64,000 bases of DNA from Undaria pinnatifida (taxonomy: Eukaryota; Sar; Phaeophyceae; Laminariales; Alariaceae): assembly GCA_012845835.1 (NCBI GenBank), contig JABAKD010000012.1, positions 6,415,344 to 6,479,343 of the forward strand. Direction: 5' to 3'. Every line of letters begins with the position of its first letter. Position 1 is the stretch's first letter. Positions 21,431 through 33,059 of this stretch are shown in pieces. The position numbers and the translations under genes are program-made. Below the pieces are notes generated by a model that worked only from the letters and a program-made list of their open reading frames with translations, searched no databases and was not told the DNA's origin.

Positions 21431-23601
21431 GTTGGACGATGAACATACCTCACGTGTACCAGGTAGCACGCAAGATAACACACCCCTAGCCGATTGTCTC
21501 CAAACTGCGAAGGGGGGCACACACGCACACGGGAGAATGTGGTGGCTTTGAAAATGCTTTTTCGATATCTTTCCATAGACACGTCGCTCAGCGTTTGCGC
21601 TCTTCTCGCCGTTGTCGAGCAAACCAGCTAAGAAATCGATCGAGGGTGTGTGTGTTATGCTGCATGTTATGCATACTGTACAGTTAGTGTACCTGTCTGT
21701 CAGGTTGGGTGATTTGTGTTGATGCTCTGGATTGATTTGGTCTGCGGCACCGGTGTTATCTTGCGTGTTGCACTGAGCTGGTTGTAATCGTACGGCGTGT
21801 TGCACTGAGCTTGTTGTAATCGTACGGCATCTGTCTGTAAGGTGGTCTGTTGATTATCTGAATTGACCTGGGTCTGCAGCAGCAGTGTGGCAAAGCTCTC
21901 CAGGCTCTACCAGCTAGAGAGCTCGAGCTCTAGATCCCCATGTCGTGCTCTTAACTCGTGCCAGGTACATACCTGGCACCCTGGTAGCTTGTATCTGGTG
22001 GGTTTCAAGCTGTCGTACAGCCCGTTTTGTCCGTGGTTGGCCACTTCATCGTGAGAATCCAGGGTGCACAGAAGAAAAAAACAGTCATCATCATCCATCA
22101 ACTCGCGAAGAATCGAACGGAGTTGTCGTTTTTTTCATGTTTTGGTCTCCGGATTTCAGATACACTAGACTATATGACTAGACTAGACTAATAGTACAGC
22201 AGTGGTTGCAGTGGTTGTAGTAGTATCAGCAACAGTTAGTGTGCATGATGCCAGGAATGTCCGTCCTTGACTTGCTGTTGACGTACTGTAGAAGGGATGT
22301 AGACCACGCGCTGCCGAGGTATGCGTGGTATGCATTACGCAGCTACGGCGGTAGAAAAACGAGAGTATCGACTAAAATCAATTCGATCGCACTCACAGCC
22401 CTTTCATGCATTGTCAAATGTCCATTGTCGTGTCTGATCAAACCAATTACTCATAATTCTCAAATGAATACGTGTATATGGAGAGCAATTTTCTCCCGCT
22501 CGCCTGGTTGATGCTTGCCCCTTTGACAGCATTGGCTCGCATAATAAATGGATGGTTGGATCCGACCCTGTCTGTGTTCATTCATCCATACATCGACGTA
22601 TGTATGTATAGACTATAGACTAGACTAGTCAATACTATTAATAATATCAGGTCTAGAAACCAGCGCACAGCACCCAATATAGTCTATATTTTTTGCTCAC
22701 CCCCCTGCATCCCCTCTTACTATCTTTGCACTTTTCTTTCTCCTTCTCCATCCCTAGATGTAACTCAGATCCGGGGACACTAGACTAATCAGCTAATCAG
22801 GCTCTTCTGCCCCCTCCCCACTACGGTACGCGCCTTCATTTTTATCGCGAGAAGACTCCAGCGCTTTCTCCCCTCGTCGACTCGCATCGAATTGCGCCTA
22901 ACCCCGCTGCTGCTATCGGCGCTCTCAGCAGTTGGTTCCTTTTTTTTCAAATAAACTCTAAAGTCCGGGATTCGAACCCCAGAACCAACTCTAACTCGTA
23001 TTAATAGTAGCATTCGAGGGTAACAACTATACCACTACTAGACCACCGGCGGGGCGACCGGCCATACTAATTCCTGAATAAACGGGATGCGAGTGGCAGA
23101 ATGCCGATAAAAATGTGCGTCCAATACCACCGCACACGCCAAATGTACGAGCTCTTAACAATAGTGAATGGTGATTGATTGGTTTGCATGTTGTTCGCGT
23201 TGTTGATGTAGTCTACAGCAGCAACGTACTGAATTGTGCTTTCGCCAACCAAACTATTAATAAATGTTTCTTTTCTTGTACGACGTAGTAGTATAGTCTA
23301 TAATATAATACCTGGCAAATAATACCTGGTACACTAGGTATCCTCTCTCGTTGTATTACATCATGCATCCTGTCTCCTGTCTCCTGTCTTGTATTTACAG
23401 CAGCAGTATACTGTAGTAGTAGTAGTAGATCCTGCATTTTGTACCGCCCGCGCTTTTCTTTTTGTGGGCAAATATAACAATTGTCAATGATGTATGCCTT
23501 CGTTGCCCACCTCTTTTGTCGCAGCAACCGCGCAGAGGGGAGAGCGACAAAGGAAAACAACCGAGCACCATCTACGCCACCACAACCAACGATCGTCGAC
23601 G
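21431..23601. other. Intergenic part of duplication copy A
   Basis: No gene is supported here. The stretch contains TAGACTAGACTA-type simple sequence (about 22170-22200, 22610-22630, 22785), a tRNA-like piece on the minus strand at 22955-23060, and TACCWGGTA at 23323-23331. The last ~100 bp before the ATG at 23602 (ending ACGATCGTCGACG) are shared with the copy B gene (ACCATCGTCGACG before 31029) and probably include the 5' UTR. Confidence 0.5.
22955..23060 (-). other. tRNA-like sequence, probably a SINE head or tRNA relic
   Basis: Read on the minus strand it has an A-box-like GGTGGTCTAGTAGTGGTATAG and, about 60 nt later, a B-box GGTTCGAATCC. These are the two internal polymerase III promoter elements of a tRNA gene. 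The ends do not pair as an acceptor stem and the anticodon arm is not clear, so I do not call a functional tRNA. A B-box fragment also occurs on the minus strand near 35480-35510. Confidence 0.45.
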
Positions 23602-26439
23602 ATGGGCTGTAAGAAGATCTTCGCGATTTTGCTCGCATCCCTCCTCTTTGCAGCTTTGGTGTCCGTGGCTCCTGGCACCCAGCGGGTCGTATCCGACAAT
23701 TCTTCGGGCGTCGCGGACAAGAAATGGACGACGCAGGACCTCGTCCAAATGGGAAAGAGCAAAGCCATGGCGGCGGCCGTCAGCTACATGGCCAGCGACG
23801 CACTACAGCCGGGAGCGAAGACGCTCAAACTTGACGGGTGAGTGACTACAGAGTGTTGAAGCTGCCATTAACCGTGACCGTTTCAGGTATCTTTCAGGTA
23901 GAGTAGCAGTAGGGGTGGTGGTAGTATAGACTAGACTATTATTGATGCTATTAATAGTAGTAGTACTATAGCAGTCGTGTTATTAATAGTAGCAGTAGTA
24001 GTAGCAGCAGCAGTAGTTATAGTAGTAGACTAGTAAGTAGTGTTATTAATAGTAGTAGTAGCAGTAGTAGAAGTACAAGTAGTAGCAGTAGTAGTAAGTA
24101 GTAGTAGCTTTAGTAGTAGCAGTAGTTTAAGGAGTAGTAGTAATAGTAGTAGTGGCAGTAGTAGTAGTGTTGGTGGTGGTGGTGGTGGCGGCGGCGGTGG
24201 TGGTGGTAGTGGTATTGGTAGTGGTAGTGATAGTGGTGGTAAAAATAGAAGTGGTATTAATAGAAGTAGGTTAGCATGTATGTGGAGTCTACCACCGCTG
24301 CTATTGCTTCTTCTGCTACGCTTGGACGGTGTTGGATCTTCGTAGCACAGGCGTTCTGCCATTTTTTCGTATAGAGTACGTATCATCGTGCGCGCTCTAA
24401 TAGTGCATACGCATAAGATACCGTTAGCGAACGCGTGTTTCTAACTTAAACCACGCCACAAAAATTAGGCCCCTTTGAGGTGGCTCGAGCATTTTGTTTC
24501 TTGATTAGACTAGACTAAACAGTTACTGTCGAAGCAACATGACGCAGCCACTAACCCACTCAAGTTGAGGACAGTTGCAAAATATCCCCATGTTCGAGTT
24601 CCTAGCGACACCTACGACAGTACGAGACACCAGGACTACTATTACTACTACTATCAATAATACAAACTAGCCATTTATTATGTGGACAGCGGGTTGTTGT
24701 TCGATGCTTCTTCGGAAGTGTATAGGGGGGAGGACTTGGCCCTTGCGGCTGGAGGGGGCAGGGCCAGGAAAACAGGAAGGTACATCTAGTATTCGGGTTT
24801 TTTGGTTGTTGGAAACATCGTTTCACGCTTTCATCTGGATGTTGTGTTCTTTCATCATGTTTATGGTTTTTGACACCCACGCTACATTGTCAGATGGCAA
24901 ATGAAATAATAATAATACAAATAAAAAATATTCCCAGGTTGGGTTATTTTTGGAGAGTGCGTTTAACTGTAACTGCTGAATAACCGCTCTTGAAATTCGA
25001 ATTTTCCTGGAAGTCTCAGCCTGCACTTGGCATAACCCTGTTTCTTGTAAGGTATCCTGTACTCTTTTATCTTCGCGATTTCAATATCTCGCGCCGCGTC
25101 CTACATCCGCCGCAATCGCTCGCCGTGCAGAATCAAGGAGCTAATTGACACCACGAGCGCAGCAGAGATCCGCAGTGCCATGCTCATGGCAACCACGACC
25201 GGATTGTTGAAGACCAGGAGGGTTAAGGCGATGGACAAGAAGATCGCCGATTTCGCGGCGACTGTCAACCCCGCCGCCACGTGCGCTGCGGCGGACACTG
25301 CTGGCGGCAACGGTCGGGACGCGTGCGTGCTTGACTGCCAGCACAACCGCATATTTCCTGCCTGGCCCAGGCGGAAGGGGGCGTGTTATGCACTGTGCAC
25401 CTTGGCTACCGCGCCGTGCACAGCCGAGTGAGTAAACACTAAACCGCCGAAAATGACCGAAGCGCCGCTATGAGCTACCAGATATCTATCACGCGCGCAA
25501 TAACGACCAGTGTTGTTCTCTGGTAGCTCAATCGCAGACTTATCACACATATAGACTATATAATTAAATGTGTCTGGTACGTTCTTTTGCTGCTCTGCAT
25601 ACACGTCCCACTTAACACTTCTCCTATTCTTGTACCGGATCGCACCGCCCGCCCGCCTTTCGCTGCCCCCCCCCCATCATGATGGTTATCGAGTTAAATC
25701 ATATTGTGCGGGGTGGAGAACCCTAACTCCGCACAAGGGGAATGATCGCATCACGTAGTGTGAATGTGGTGAGGCACTCACGAGGAAGTAACATGAGTAA
25801 TACCCATTGCCATCTCTGGAGTGACCACTCCAGGAAACAAAGTATAACTTATTGGCGCTGCCATCCATAAGCAAGAAAGTAGGCACAAGGTGCCGAAGTT
25901 CGTCTTAGGAGCGGTCCTAGGAAGGATGCAGTTCACCCTTCATGCGACTCGCCGAACACCTCACGGCGCTTCGCGCTTGGTGCAAGCAATGTCTGCCTGG
26001 TTGGTGAAATCCCGACGTGCTCCGTCCTGGCATAGTAGGGATGCGAAGGTCTATGGCAATATGACTACGGCCATGCACAAACTGATTACACCCCCTATCT
26101 TCCCCTCCCGCCTCCCCCCCCCCCTTCCCCCTACTCTCCTCTCGCTCCTCCAGCATACTACAGAAGAGTTGGGTGACGATAGTGATGGAGAAGGGGTCAA
26201 CGGCCATCAAGAATGCATGCGCGACATTGTCGGTTAAGACGGCTGTGGCCTTCCTGGTCCTCGTGATGGCCGTGTTCTCTCTCTACGCCGCCAGGGTCAC
26301 GTACTGGTTGGCCAAGAAGAGGGCAGGCTTGCGGATTCTGGAGGGAATCATCTCCCGCCGAAAAAAGAGCGCGATGGCGCCGAGGTTCGCGGTGTGGAAG
26401 GAAGCGGCGGCGGCGTTGACCATCGAGCCGCCCGACTAG
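23602..26439 (+). CDS. Unrecognised small membrane/secreted protein, copy A
   Basis: Three exons, 23602-23837, 25131-25427 and 26154-26439, give 819 nt (272 aa). Phases match at both junctions (GG|A at the first, GA|C at the second), and the same three exons with the same phases occur in copy B, 7.4 kb downstream. Exon 1 begins MGCKK and a hydrophobic stretch, IFAILLASLLFAALVSVA: a signal peptide or anchor. MGC at the terminus could also suit lipidation. Exon 2 has six cysteines (ATC, DAC, LDC, GAC, ALC, APC) and no membrane segment. Exon 3 has one strong membrane helix around VAFLVLVMAVFSLYA, then a basic tail. The tail is 53 codons shorter than in copy B, an in-frame difference. I do not recognise the family. 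Confidence 0.75.
23930..24270 (+). repeat. GTA/GTG triplet microsatellite in intron 1, copy A
   Basis: About 300 bp of imperfect (GTA)n with a (GTG)n core near 24170-24210. Copy B has a related but shorter (GTA)n-(GTT)n tract at the equivalent place in intron 1 (31355-31455). Tract length and composition differ between the copies, as expected of unstable repeats. The short repeats also create meaningless serine- or valine-rich open frames. Confidence 0.9.
25871..26095 (+). repeat. ~215 bp dispersed repeat, intron 2 of copy A
   Basis: It runs from GCAAGAAAGTAGGCACAAGG through CACGGCGCTTCGCGCTTGGT to ATGACTACGGCCATGCACAA. It matches 26651-26852 and 63771-63985, both in reverse orientation, and a fragment at 61660-61712. 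A short inverted motif, GGCACAAGGTGCC, lies near one end. Copy B of the gene lacks it, so it inserted after the duplication or was lost from copy B. Confidence 0.85.
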
Positions 26440-28086
26440 GCATCGGGAGAGGCCGTGGCTCCCAGGGCGGCAATGACACAGGCCCAACCAAGAGCGATAG
26501 ATCGATGAAGAAGATCAAGTGGTTGACGGTGGTGGATGAGTGTGCAGTTGTTCAGGGCGCCGCGTGGGGGGGGGGGCTGATTTTTTTGTTTTGCTTGCCT
26601 TAGTATTTTTTTTTGACCGCGCGCACAGGGAAAGGGGGGCTACTCTGTGCGTTTGTGTATGGCCGTAGTCGTATTACCATAGACCCTCTCATCCAGGATG
26701 GAGCACGTCGGGTTTTCCCCAACCAGGCAGACATTGCTTGCACCAAGCGCGAAGCGCCGTGAGGTGTTTGGCGTGTCGCGTGAAGGGTGAACTGCATCCT
26801 TCCAAGAACCGCTCGTAAGACGGACTTCGGCACCTTGTGCCTACTTTCTTGCGCGCGAAGGGGGGGTCTTTTTCTTCTTGCCATAGTCACTTGACCATTG
26901 ACCATGCGTGGGAGGGGATACTCGTTTGATGGGTTCGGAACCCAATTTGTCATCTGATTTGTTGCTGCGTTTTTGCTTGCTTAGTTACTATGCTGCGTTT
27001 TTGCATTCCGTACGGGGGTGACGATGACGGCGGTATTGGCACATTGGCACTTTCGTCAGAAATAGCGCGGAGGTGTTGGATCATGCGGCAATGCTCCTAC
27101 GAGTATTCATACAGAGTAGGGTTATTCGAAACCCAACATGGTTGCTGCCCCCGACATTGGTTGGATGGCGTCATCAGCTGTGTTGATACTCGTAGTTGCT
27201 GGCTGTTTGTTGTGGTCGTACTTTGTTTTTCATTTTGGTCGGGCCGTCGTGTTTTCTCTCGTTCTTTCCGATTGTTTTTCCTCTTGAAAAAAAAATATGT
27301 CCTACTCATATTTTCCTTTTTTTCAATGCAAATAGCCTGGTGTGCTGGCTTGCATTTTGTTGTGTTTTGCCCGCGGGCTCATTGCGGTTGCATTCCATGG
27401 CCCAATCGCCTTTCTGTATTTGCAATGTGCATCTCTGTCTCGTTGTTTGTGACCACAGAGCCCGTCTCTCTACGAAGCATCAGCACGGACACTGGCTGTG
27501 CTGGATGTAGATGGGAGGAAACATAAATATCAGCTCAGCGTGAAGAACACACACACTCTGATACTAATGCTTTAGAGAGAAAGACATTTCGTGCCCGTGT
27601 GTTTGTGCTGTTTTTTGTTGTGATGTCTCTTTTCCCCTCGTGACGAATCGCGTAAAAGGAGAGACGAAACTCGCTTCCCTCTCAATATCTCAAGACAAAG
27701 CACAAAAAAAATCCAGTTACCAACGTACGAGGTATCATGGCAGGGGCTAAGGAGGAGAAGAAGGGGGGGGGCTTGTGGGTATCAAGTGTTCATACTAAAT
27801 ACAAAAATGCCCCTCCCCTCGGCGAGGTCATACAACTACGACCGACCATGCACAAATTGCGTACCTCCCCCCCTTGGGGAGAAACAAGAAGGGGATGCCA
27901 AGGGATACGATGAACACAGCAGTAGTATTTGGTTGTAAAACAGTATATATATGAAAAACGTATTGAGGGCCCAAATCTTTGAAGAGGTGTCTAGTGCAAT
28001 ATGAGTAGGAACGATGCTCCGTCTCGAAACGGCTCCGTGGTCAGTGGTCTAGCAAAGCTATAACAACAGTCAGATACAACAATTAT
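26440..28086. other. Spacer between the two duplication copies
   Basis: The first ~120 bp after the copy A stop resemble the copy B 3' flank. Positions 26651-26852 hold a reverse copy of the ~215 bp repeat. From about 26990 to 28086 I see T-rich and mixed sequence with no exon that I can support. Confidence 0.5.
26651..26852 (-). repeat. ~215 bp dispersed repeat, inverted relative to 25871-26095
   Basis: It reads GTGTATGGCCGTAGTCGTAT at the left and GACGGACTTCGGCACCTTGT at the right. This is the reverse complement of the copy in intron 2, with roughly 85-90% identity by eye. The two copies flank exon 3 of the copy A gene as an inverted pair with a spacer of about 555 bp. Confidence 0.85.
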
Positions 28087-28469
28087 GGTCAAGTCAACGA
28101 GCGATGCAGGAAGTTGTGCTCGCCCTTCACGCCATAAGAACGCCGTGTACCGTGCGTAGCTGGGGGGGGTGAGCCCTGATTTGAGATCTCGAATCTAAAA
28201 ATACAGTGTACATGATCCCGTTTGGCACAAAAAAGATAATGTTTTTTTTTTTTTAATTTGAAGCTCCTGAAGGTATAGGCAATAATGTGAAGGCGTTGTA
28301 AAAAGGGGACATTAGAAAATGACTTGATCTAAGATTGACCAACACCCGATAGCGAAAACAGATAAAAATATATACCAGGTATATATTTTTGGACGCATCG
28401 CCGCATCGCCCCTGTTATCACTTCGATACCCACCCAACACCCAATTTCGATCCGATTCAACCTCCTCCA

Positions 28470-28560
28470 CCCTGCACACCCTGGGCGTCTGCTTGTGCTG
28501 CATTGCTTGCCCAAGCGGTCCTGTGCACCGAGGTCCGAGAAGCTGCTGAGAAGAGCAAAG
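28470..28560 (+). pseudogene. Exon relic, copy B
   Basis: The frame reads ASACAALLAQAVLCTE, then VREAAEKSK, up to donor AAAG|GTGCGTTCC. It is the unbroken counterpart of 20520-20612. I could not locate a start exon or a following exon, so even this copy may be only a remnant of a longer gene. Confidence 0.35.
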
Positions 28561-29131
28561 GTGCGTTCCGGGCACGGTCTTCCCTCTCAAATACTTTTGG
28601 CATGACTTGTATCCCTGCTTCCTATCGCATTCTGTCCTCCTCGTTGTTCCCTGCCCGTACAAGCCCCGAACCGCTGCGAGATGGAGACTATTATTGTGAG
28701 CACAAGGCAAGCAACATTGGGGGCACGGCACAGCCGTGACGCGCAGCAAGGAAGAAAGTATAGTCCTGAGTTTAGGCTGATCCGCAGAGCAGTTTTTCCT
28801 AACCCGAGGCTTGCCAGACTTTTGTTTGCCAGCCCTCACTGTCTGTCTCTAGCGCAGAAAACAACCCCAAATTGCGTTCGGATCTTGCAGCTATTTTCCC
28901 AGAGACCAGCCCTGGGCTACCCGGAACGGACCCAAGATCCTCTTCGGTCATCGGCCCCCTGACTCTTCCAGAGTAGGATCCGGGCACCAAACGTAGGACT
29001 TGCCTATGTTTGACCCATGGGGGGTCGCGGCATGTCCCCTATCGGCGGCAGCGTCTTGTGCAAAACGATTTAAAATGGGGAAAAAAAATCTCGTTTGTTC
29101 GTGTCTTGGGTCGATTCACGTGCGAGCGTAC

Positions 29132-29220
29132 AATACCGCACTGTACTTAAACATAAGGATCGGATAGTTACTAATATTGATATGAAACATTCCTTAAATT
29201 TTCGGACAGAGTGGTATCGG
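29132..29220. mobile_element. Short hairpin element (MITE-like)
   Basis: The left arm ATACCGCACTGTACTTAAAC and the right arm, whose reverse complement begins ATACCACTCTGTCCGAAAAT, form an imperfect inverted repeat around a ~25 bp centre. It is the same family as 49672-49763. Confidence 0.55.
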
Positions 29221-31028
29221 AGTTGGACAATCATCAGGACTGGAGATCTGGTGATGATCTGGATTGATCTGATCTGCAGCGCAGTGTGGCAACATTACCC
29301 ACTCTTGAACCTGGAGTCCTAGGCTCTCGTACAGAGCTCTAGACCCCCACGTTGTTTTCGTAGCTCGCATCGCCCAAGCCCTACACTCGTTTGTCCTTGC
29401 TTGGCGCCTCCATTGTGACAAACCAGGACGTCTTTTTTTTTGCGGCCATGAATCGTACGAATCGTGCATTTTCTTGACCGTTGGGGGTTTATTTCCTGAT
29501 ATATATAGCTATTTGAATAGTAATACGAGTATGGTATGTACTTGTTGTGGTTCAGTTCGGCTGTACTATTATGCTGCGATGATTTTGCTTTGTGGTCACG
29601 GCTCGTCACCACCACCAGCGCTACAAAGCGCGACGTAGCGAAGAGCCGCAGAGGAGAGACCAAGGTCCAAAGCGCGCAGTTTGGTACGAGTAGCGCCGAG
29701 CTGATTGTACAGCATCCGAAACCCGAAGGCAAAAACAAATCTAAACCCCAGCGTCGTGTATACCGGGTGCGATTAATGGCTGGAAAAAAAGCATACCTCC
29801 TTGTTCTCACGATGAAGGCGTCAAGCAAAAGACCAAGGACTGACTAGTTGTATTGTAGGGCTTGGGACTACGAACTACGAGCACAACGCGGGGCTCTAGC
29901 GCTTTGCTCTATAGAGCCTACGGGGGAGGGCCCAAAATCCAAAATGCGCCTCGTCTCTACCCCGCCCGTATCATACCCCAAAATCCGAAGGAGGTAAAAA
30001 AAAAAAGAACAAAAAACAGCTTCTCCACCAGGCACTACCAGTAGACCAATATATTCTTGAGGAAGGAAGCATGGTGCAGTAGAGCACATATCACGCAGTG
30101 GCTGCCCATTTATCACGCACCATGCATCATGCAGCTTGCAGAGCTGAGTATCCACCAACCAATGCGGTCGAACTCACAGCTGATTACCCAATTGTGACGA
30201 TCAATGTGACAGACCTGGTATTCACATAGATGGATGGATGGATAAATGGATGGATAATCTAGACAAGTAGACAGATAGACGCGATCGTGATCCATGGATG
30301 TCATTGAGCGCAAGTTTAAAATGTATCTTGCCTGGTTGAGGCTTTGCATTTGCTGACCGCCATGGCCCATTAAGAAAGGGGACGATCATGAACAACAATT
30401 TTACTTTGATGCGAGTGCGGCAAACAACAATATGCATGCAATGAACTACAATGCACGCGGCCTCAAACAGATGCGGTAGTGTACCCGCGTTTACCGCCCT
30501 CTGATGAGAAACCAATATATATATATTGGTTTTATTTGGCTCGATTTACTTCTCATTTTGGAAGTTGGGGTGTGTGTCCTAAACGATTTTCATCATAACA
30601 GCAGCTGTCGAAGTTCTTGTTTACCTGGCATTGTTTAGTTAGGTGGAATTTCTTTCTGACCTCTTTGTTGTGAGAGGGCCGGTATAATAGTGTCGTGATT
30701 TATTTGCTTGCATGCTGTGCGCATCCATGTACAACGTACTGACTTGTGCTCTCGCCAACAAAATGGAATCCTTTTTAATACGCAGCATTATGTACCAGGT
30801 ATCCTGGATTCTCTCCCTCGCCGTATTATGTATCCCTATCCTGTACCCTATGTACCCGCCCTTCCTGCTCGTTACGCCGCAAAAATAAATGAACGTCGAT
30901 CAGCTAATGATCTCGATATACCTCCTTGTCTATTTTTGTTCGTCGCAATAACCACGCAAATGGGAGAAGACCGAGAGAGGGGAAAAAACAAGGACCACAT
31001 CTACACCAACCACCAACCATCGTCGACG

Positions 31029-32949
31029 ATGGGCTGCAAGAAGACCTTCGCGATTTTGCTCGCATCCCTCCTCCCCGCCGCGTTAGTGTTCGTCGCTCCG
31101 GACGCCCAGCGGTTCGTTCCCGACAATGTTTCGGGCGTCACGGTCAAGGCATGGACGACGCAGGACCTCGTACAAATGGGGAAGAGCAAGACTATGGCGG
31201 TGGCTGTCAGCATCGTGACTGGCGACACGCAACAGCCGGGAGCGAAGGCGCTCAAAATTGATGGGTGAGTGACTACGGAATGTTGAAGCTGCCTTACTCG
31301 TGGCCGTTTCATGTACAACAGTGCAACGCATTTGTAGGTTTATAATATAGTAGTACCGCAGCAGCAGTAGTAGTAGTAGTAGTAGTAGTAGTAGTTGTTG
31401 TTTTGTTTTTGTTGTTGTTGTTGTTGTTGCTGTTGTAGTTGTAGTTGTAGTTCCGGTATTTTTACGAAGTACTATTATTAAGCAATTAATGGTAGGATAA
31501 TAGCAGATACCTTGCGGCGTCTATACCATCGCTGTTAATGGTTCTTCTGCCACCCTCCCGAATACGACTGATGACACAACATGCTTGCACGGTGTTAGAT
31601 CTCCGTAGCGTAGGCTTTCTGCTAGCTTTTTTATTACTAATAATAAGGCACATAAAACCGCCCCAGGTTGGGCTTCTTATTGGGAGAGGGTGCGTTCAGC
31701 TCTGACTGCGGAATAATGGCTCTCGCATTTCGTGTTTTCCTGTAAGGCTCAGCCCGCCTTTCGTAGTATCCTGTTCCTTCTTAGGTATCCTGTACTCTTT
31801 TATCTTCGCGATTTCAATATCTCGCGCCGCGTCCTACATCCGCCGCAATTGCTCGCCGTGCAGAATCAAGGAGCTAATTGACAACACGAGCACAGCAGAG
31901 ATCCGCAGTGCCATGCTCATGGCAACCACGACCGGATTGTTGAAGACCAGGAGGGTTAAGGCGATGGACAAGAAGATCGCCGATTTCGCGGCCACCGTCA
32001 ACCCCGCCGCCACTTGCTCTGCGGCGGACACTGCTGGCGGCAACGGTCGGGACGCGTGCGTGCTTGACTGCCAGCACAACCGCATATTTCCTGCCTGGCC
32101 CAGGCGGAAGGGGGCGTGTTATGCACTGTGCACCTTGGCTACCGCGCCGTGCACTGCCGAGTGAGTAAACACTAAACCGCCGAAAATGACCAAAGCGCCA
32201 CCGTGAGCTGTCACGAATGCGATAATCAGCAGTGGTGTTCTGGTAGCTCAATCTCGGACCAATCGAATTCATCCAGTGTTGTGGTAGCTGCATCGCAAAC
32301 ATATGGCACGTGTAGAATTAACTATTTTTTTTTTGCTGCTCTGCATACATATCCCACTCAACGAAATCTCTATTATTCTTGCCACCGATGGCACCGCCAC
32401 ATCCGCTTTCGCTGCCCCTCCCCCTCCCCCCACCCCCCCTCCACTTCCCCTCCCCCCCCCACTCCCCCCTTCCTCCTTCCACTCCCCCCCCCTCCTTCCT
32501 CCAGCATGCTACCGAAGAGCTGGGTGACAATCAAGATGGAGAGGGGCTGGACGGCCATCGGGAAATCATGCGCGATGATATCGCTGAAGACGGTTGTGGA
32601 ATTCCTGGTCCTCGTGATGGTCGCGTTACACATCTTCATCAAGATCGAATCCCAAGCAATCAGGGACCGCACCGCCGAGGTCAAGAAGAAACTTGAAGAG
32701 GAGCGGCGAGCATTGACAAAGCTGAAGGCCAGCTACATCGTCGAGGTTCACAGTAATCTGATCAAGCGGAGGTGCTTCGAGAAATGGCACGATAACGCCG
32801 CCTGGGCGACGTACAGGAAGTCGCAGGAGAAGGCGGCCTTGCTGGCTCAGGAGGAAATCGTCTCCCGCCAGCAAAACAGCGAGAGGACGGCGCGCATGAA
32901 GGCGTGGATGAAGGCGGCGGCGGCGAGAGGCATCATCACGGGCGAATAG
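31029..32949 (+). CDS. Unrecognised small membrane/secreted protein, copy B
   Basis: Three exons, 31029-31264, 31864-32160 and 32505-32949, give 978 nt (325 aa), with the same phases as copy A. Exon 1 begins MGCKKTFAILLASLL and differs from copy A at about a quarter of residues without any gap. Exon 2 is almost identical to copy A (three amino acid changes in 99 residues) and carries the same six cysteines. Exon 3 has a membrane helix around VEFLVLVMVALHIFI. It is followed by a charged, probably coiled-coil stretch including EVKKKLEEERRALTKLK and KRRCFEKWHDNAAW, ending in RGIITGE. An N-terminal hydrophobic segment, a Cys domain, a second membrane helix and a coiled tail suggest a two-pass or signal-plus-anchor protein. 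The function is unknown to me. Confidence 0.75.
32396..32504 (+). repeat. Expanded C-rich polypyrimidine tract at an acceptor
   Basis: More than 100 bp of almost pure CT run directly into the exon 3 acceptor CCTCCAG|C of copy B. Copy A has a shorter version at about 26099-26153. Ordinary polypyrimidine tracts are 10-40 nt, so this one has grown by slippage. Confidence 0.85.
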
Positions 32950-33059
32950 GCATTGGGAGAAAGTATGGCTCCAAGGATAACGACAAAGGCCCAGCCAAGA
33001 TCAAGAGATCATCGAAGAAGATCACGTGGACGGCGGTGGTGGATGAATGTTTAGTTTTT

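Larger units (their letters stand above)
20139..26560 (+). repeat. Segmental duplication, copy A
   Basis: Copy A matches 28087-33060 in the same order and orientation. Matched stretches include the block with CACGCCATAAGAAC at the left edge, an exon-like piece ending AAAGGTGCGTTCC, TCTGGATTGATCTG-type sequence near 21.86, the region before exon 1 (CGTACTGAATTGTGC), all three exons of the membrane-protein gene, and the 3' flank. Unmatched stretches between these blocks are later insertions or losses. Identity varies strongly along the unit, from diverged to ~98% around exon 2. Confidence 0.85.

Noticed and set aside
24030-24386. Open frames rich in Ser, Val, Leu or Pro on both strands
   Set aside because: They are translations of the GTA/GTG triplet repeat inside intron 1 of the copy A gene.
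25131-25144. Starting exon 2 of the copy A gene at the earlier AG (25050)
   Set aside because: Phase would give a short tail ending at an in-frame TGA at 25142. The AG at 25130 keeps phase in both copies and leads into the Cys-rich stretch.
32203-32504. Extension of copy B exon 3 upstream as one long open frame
   Set aside because: The frame crosses a >100 bp polypyrimidine tract ending in CCAG. Copy A is not open there, and splicing from 32160 to 32505 restores phase exactly as in copy A.
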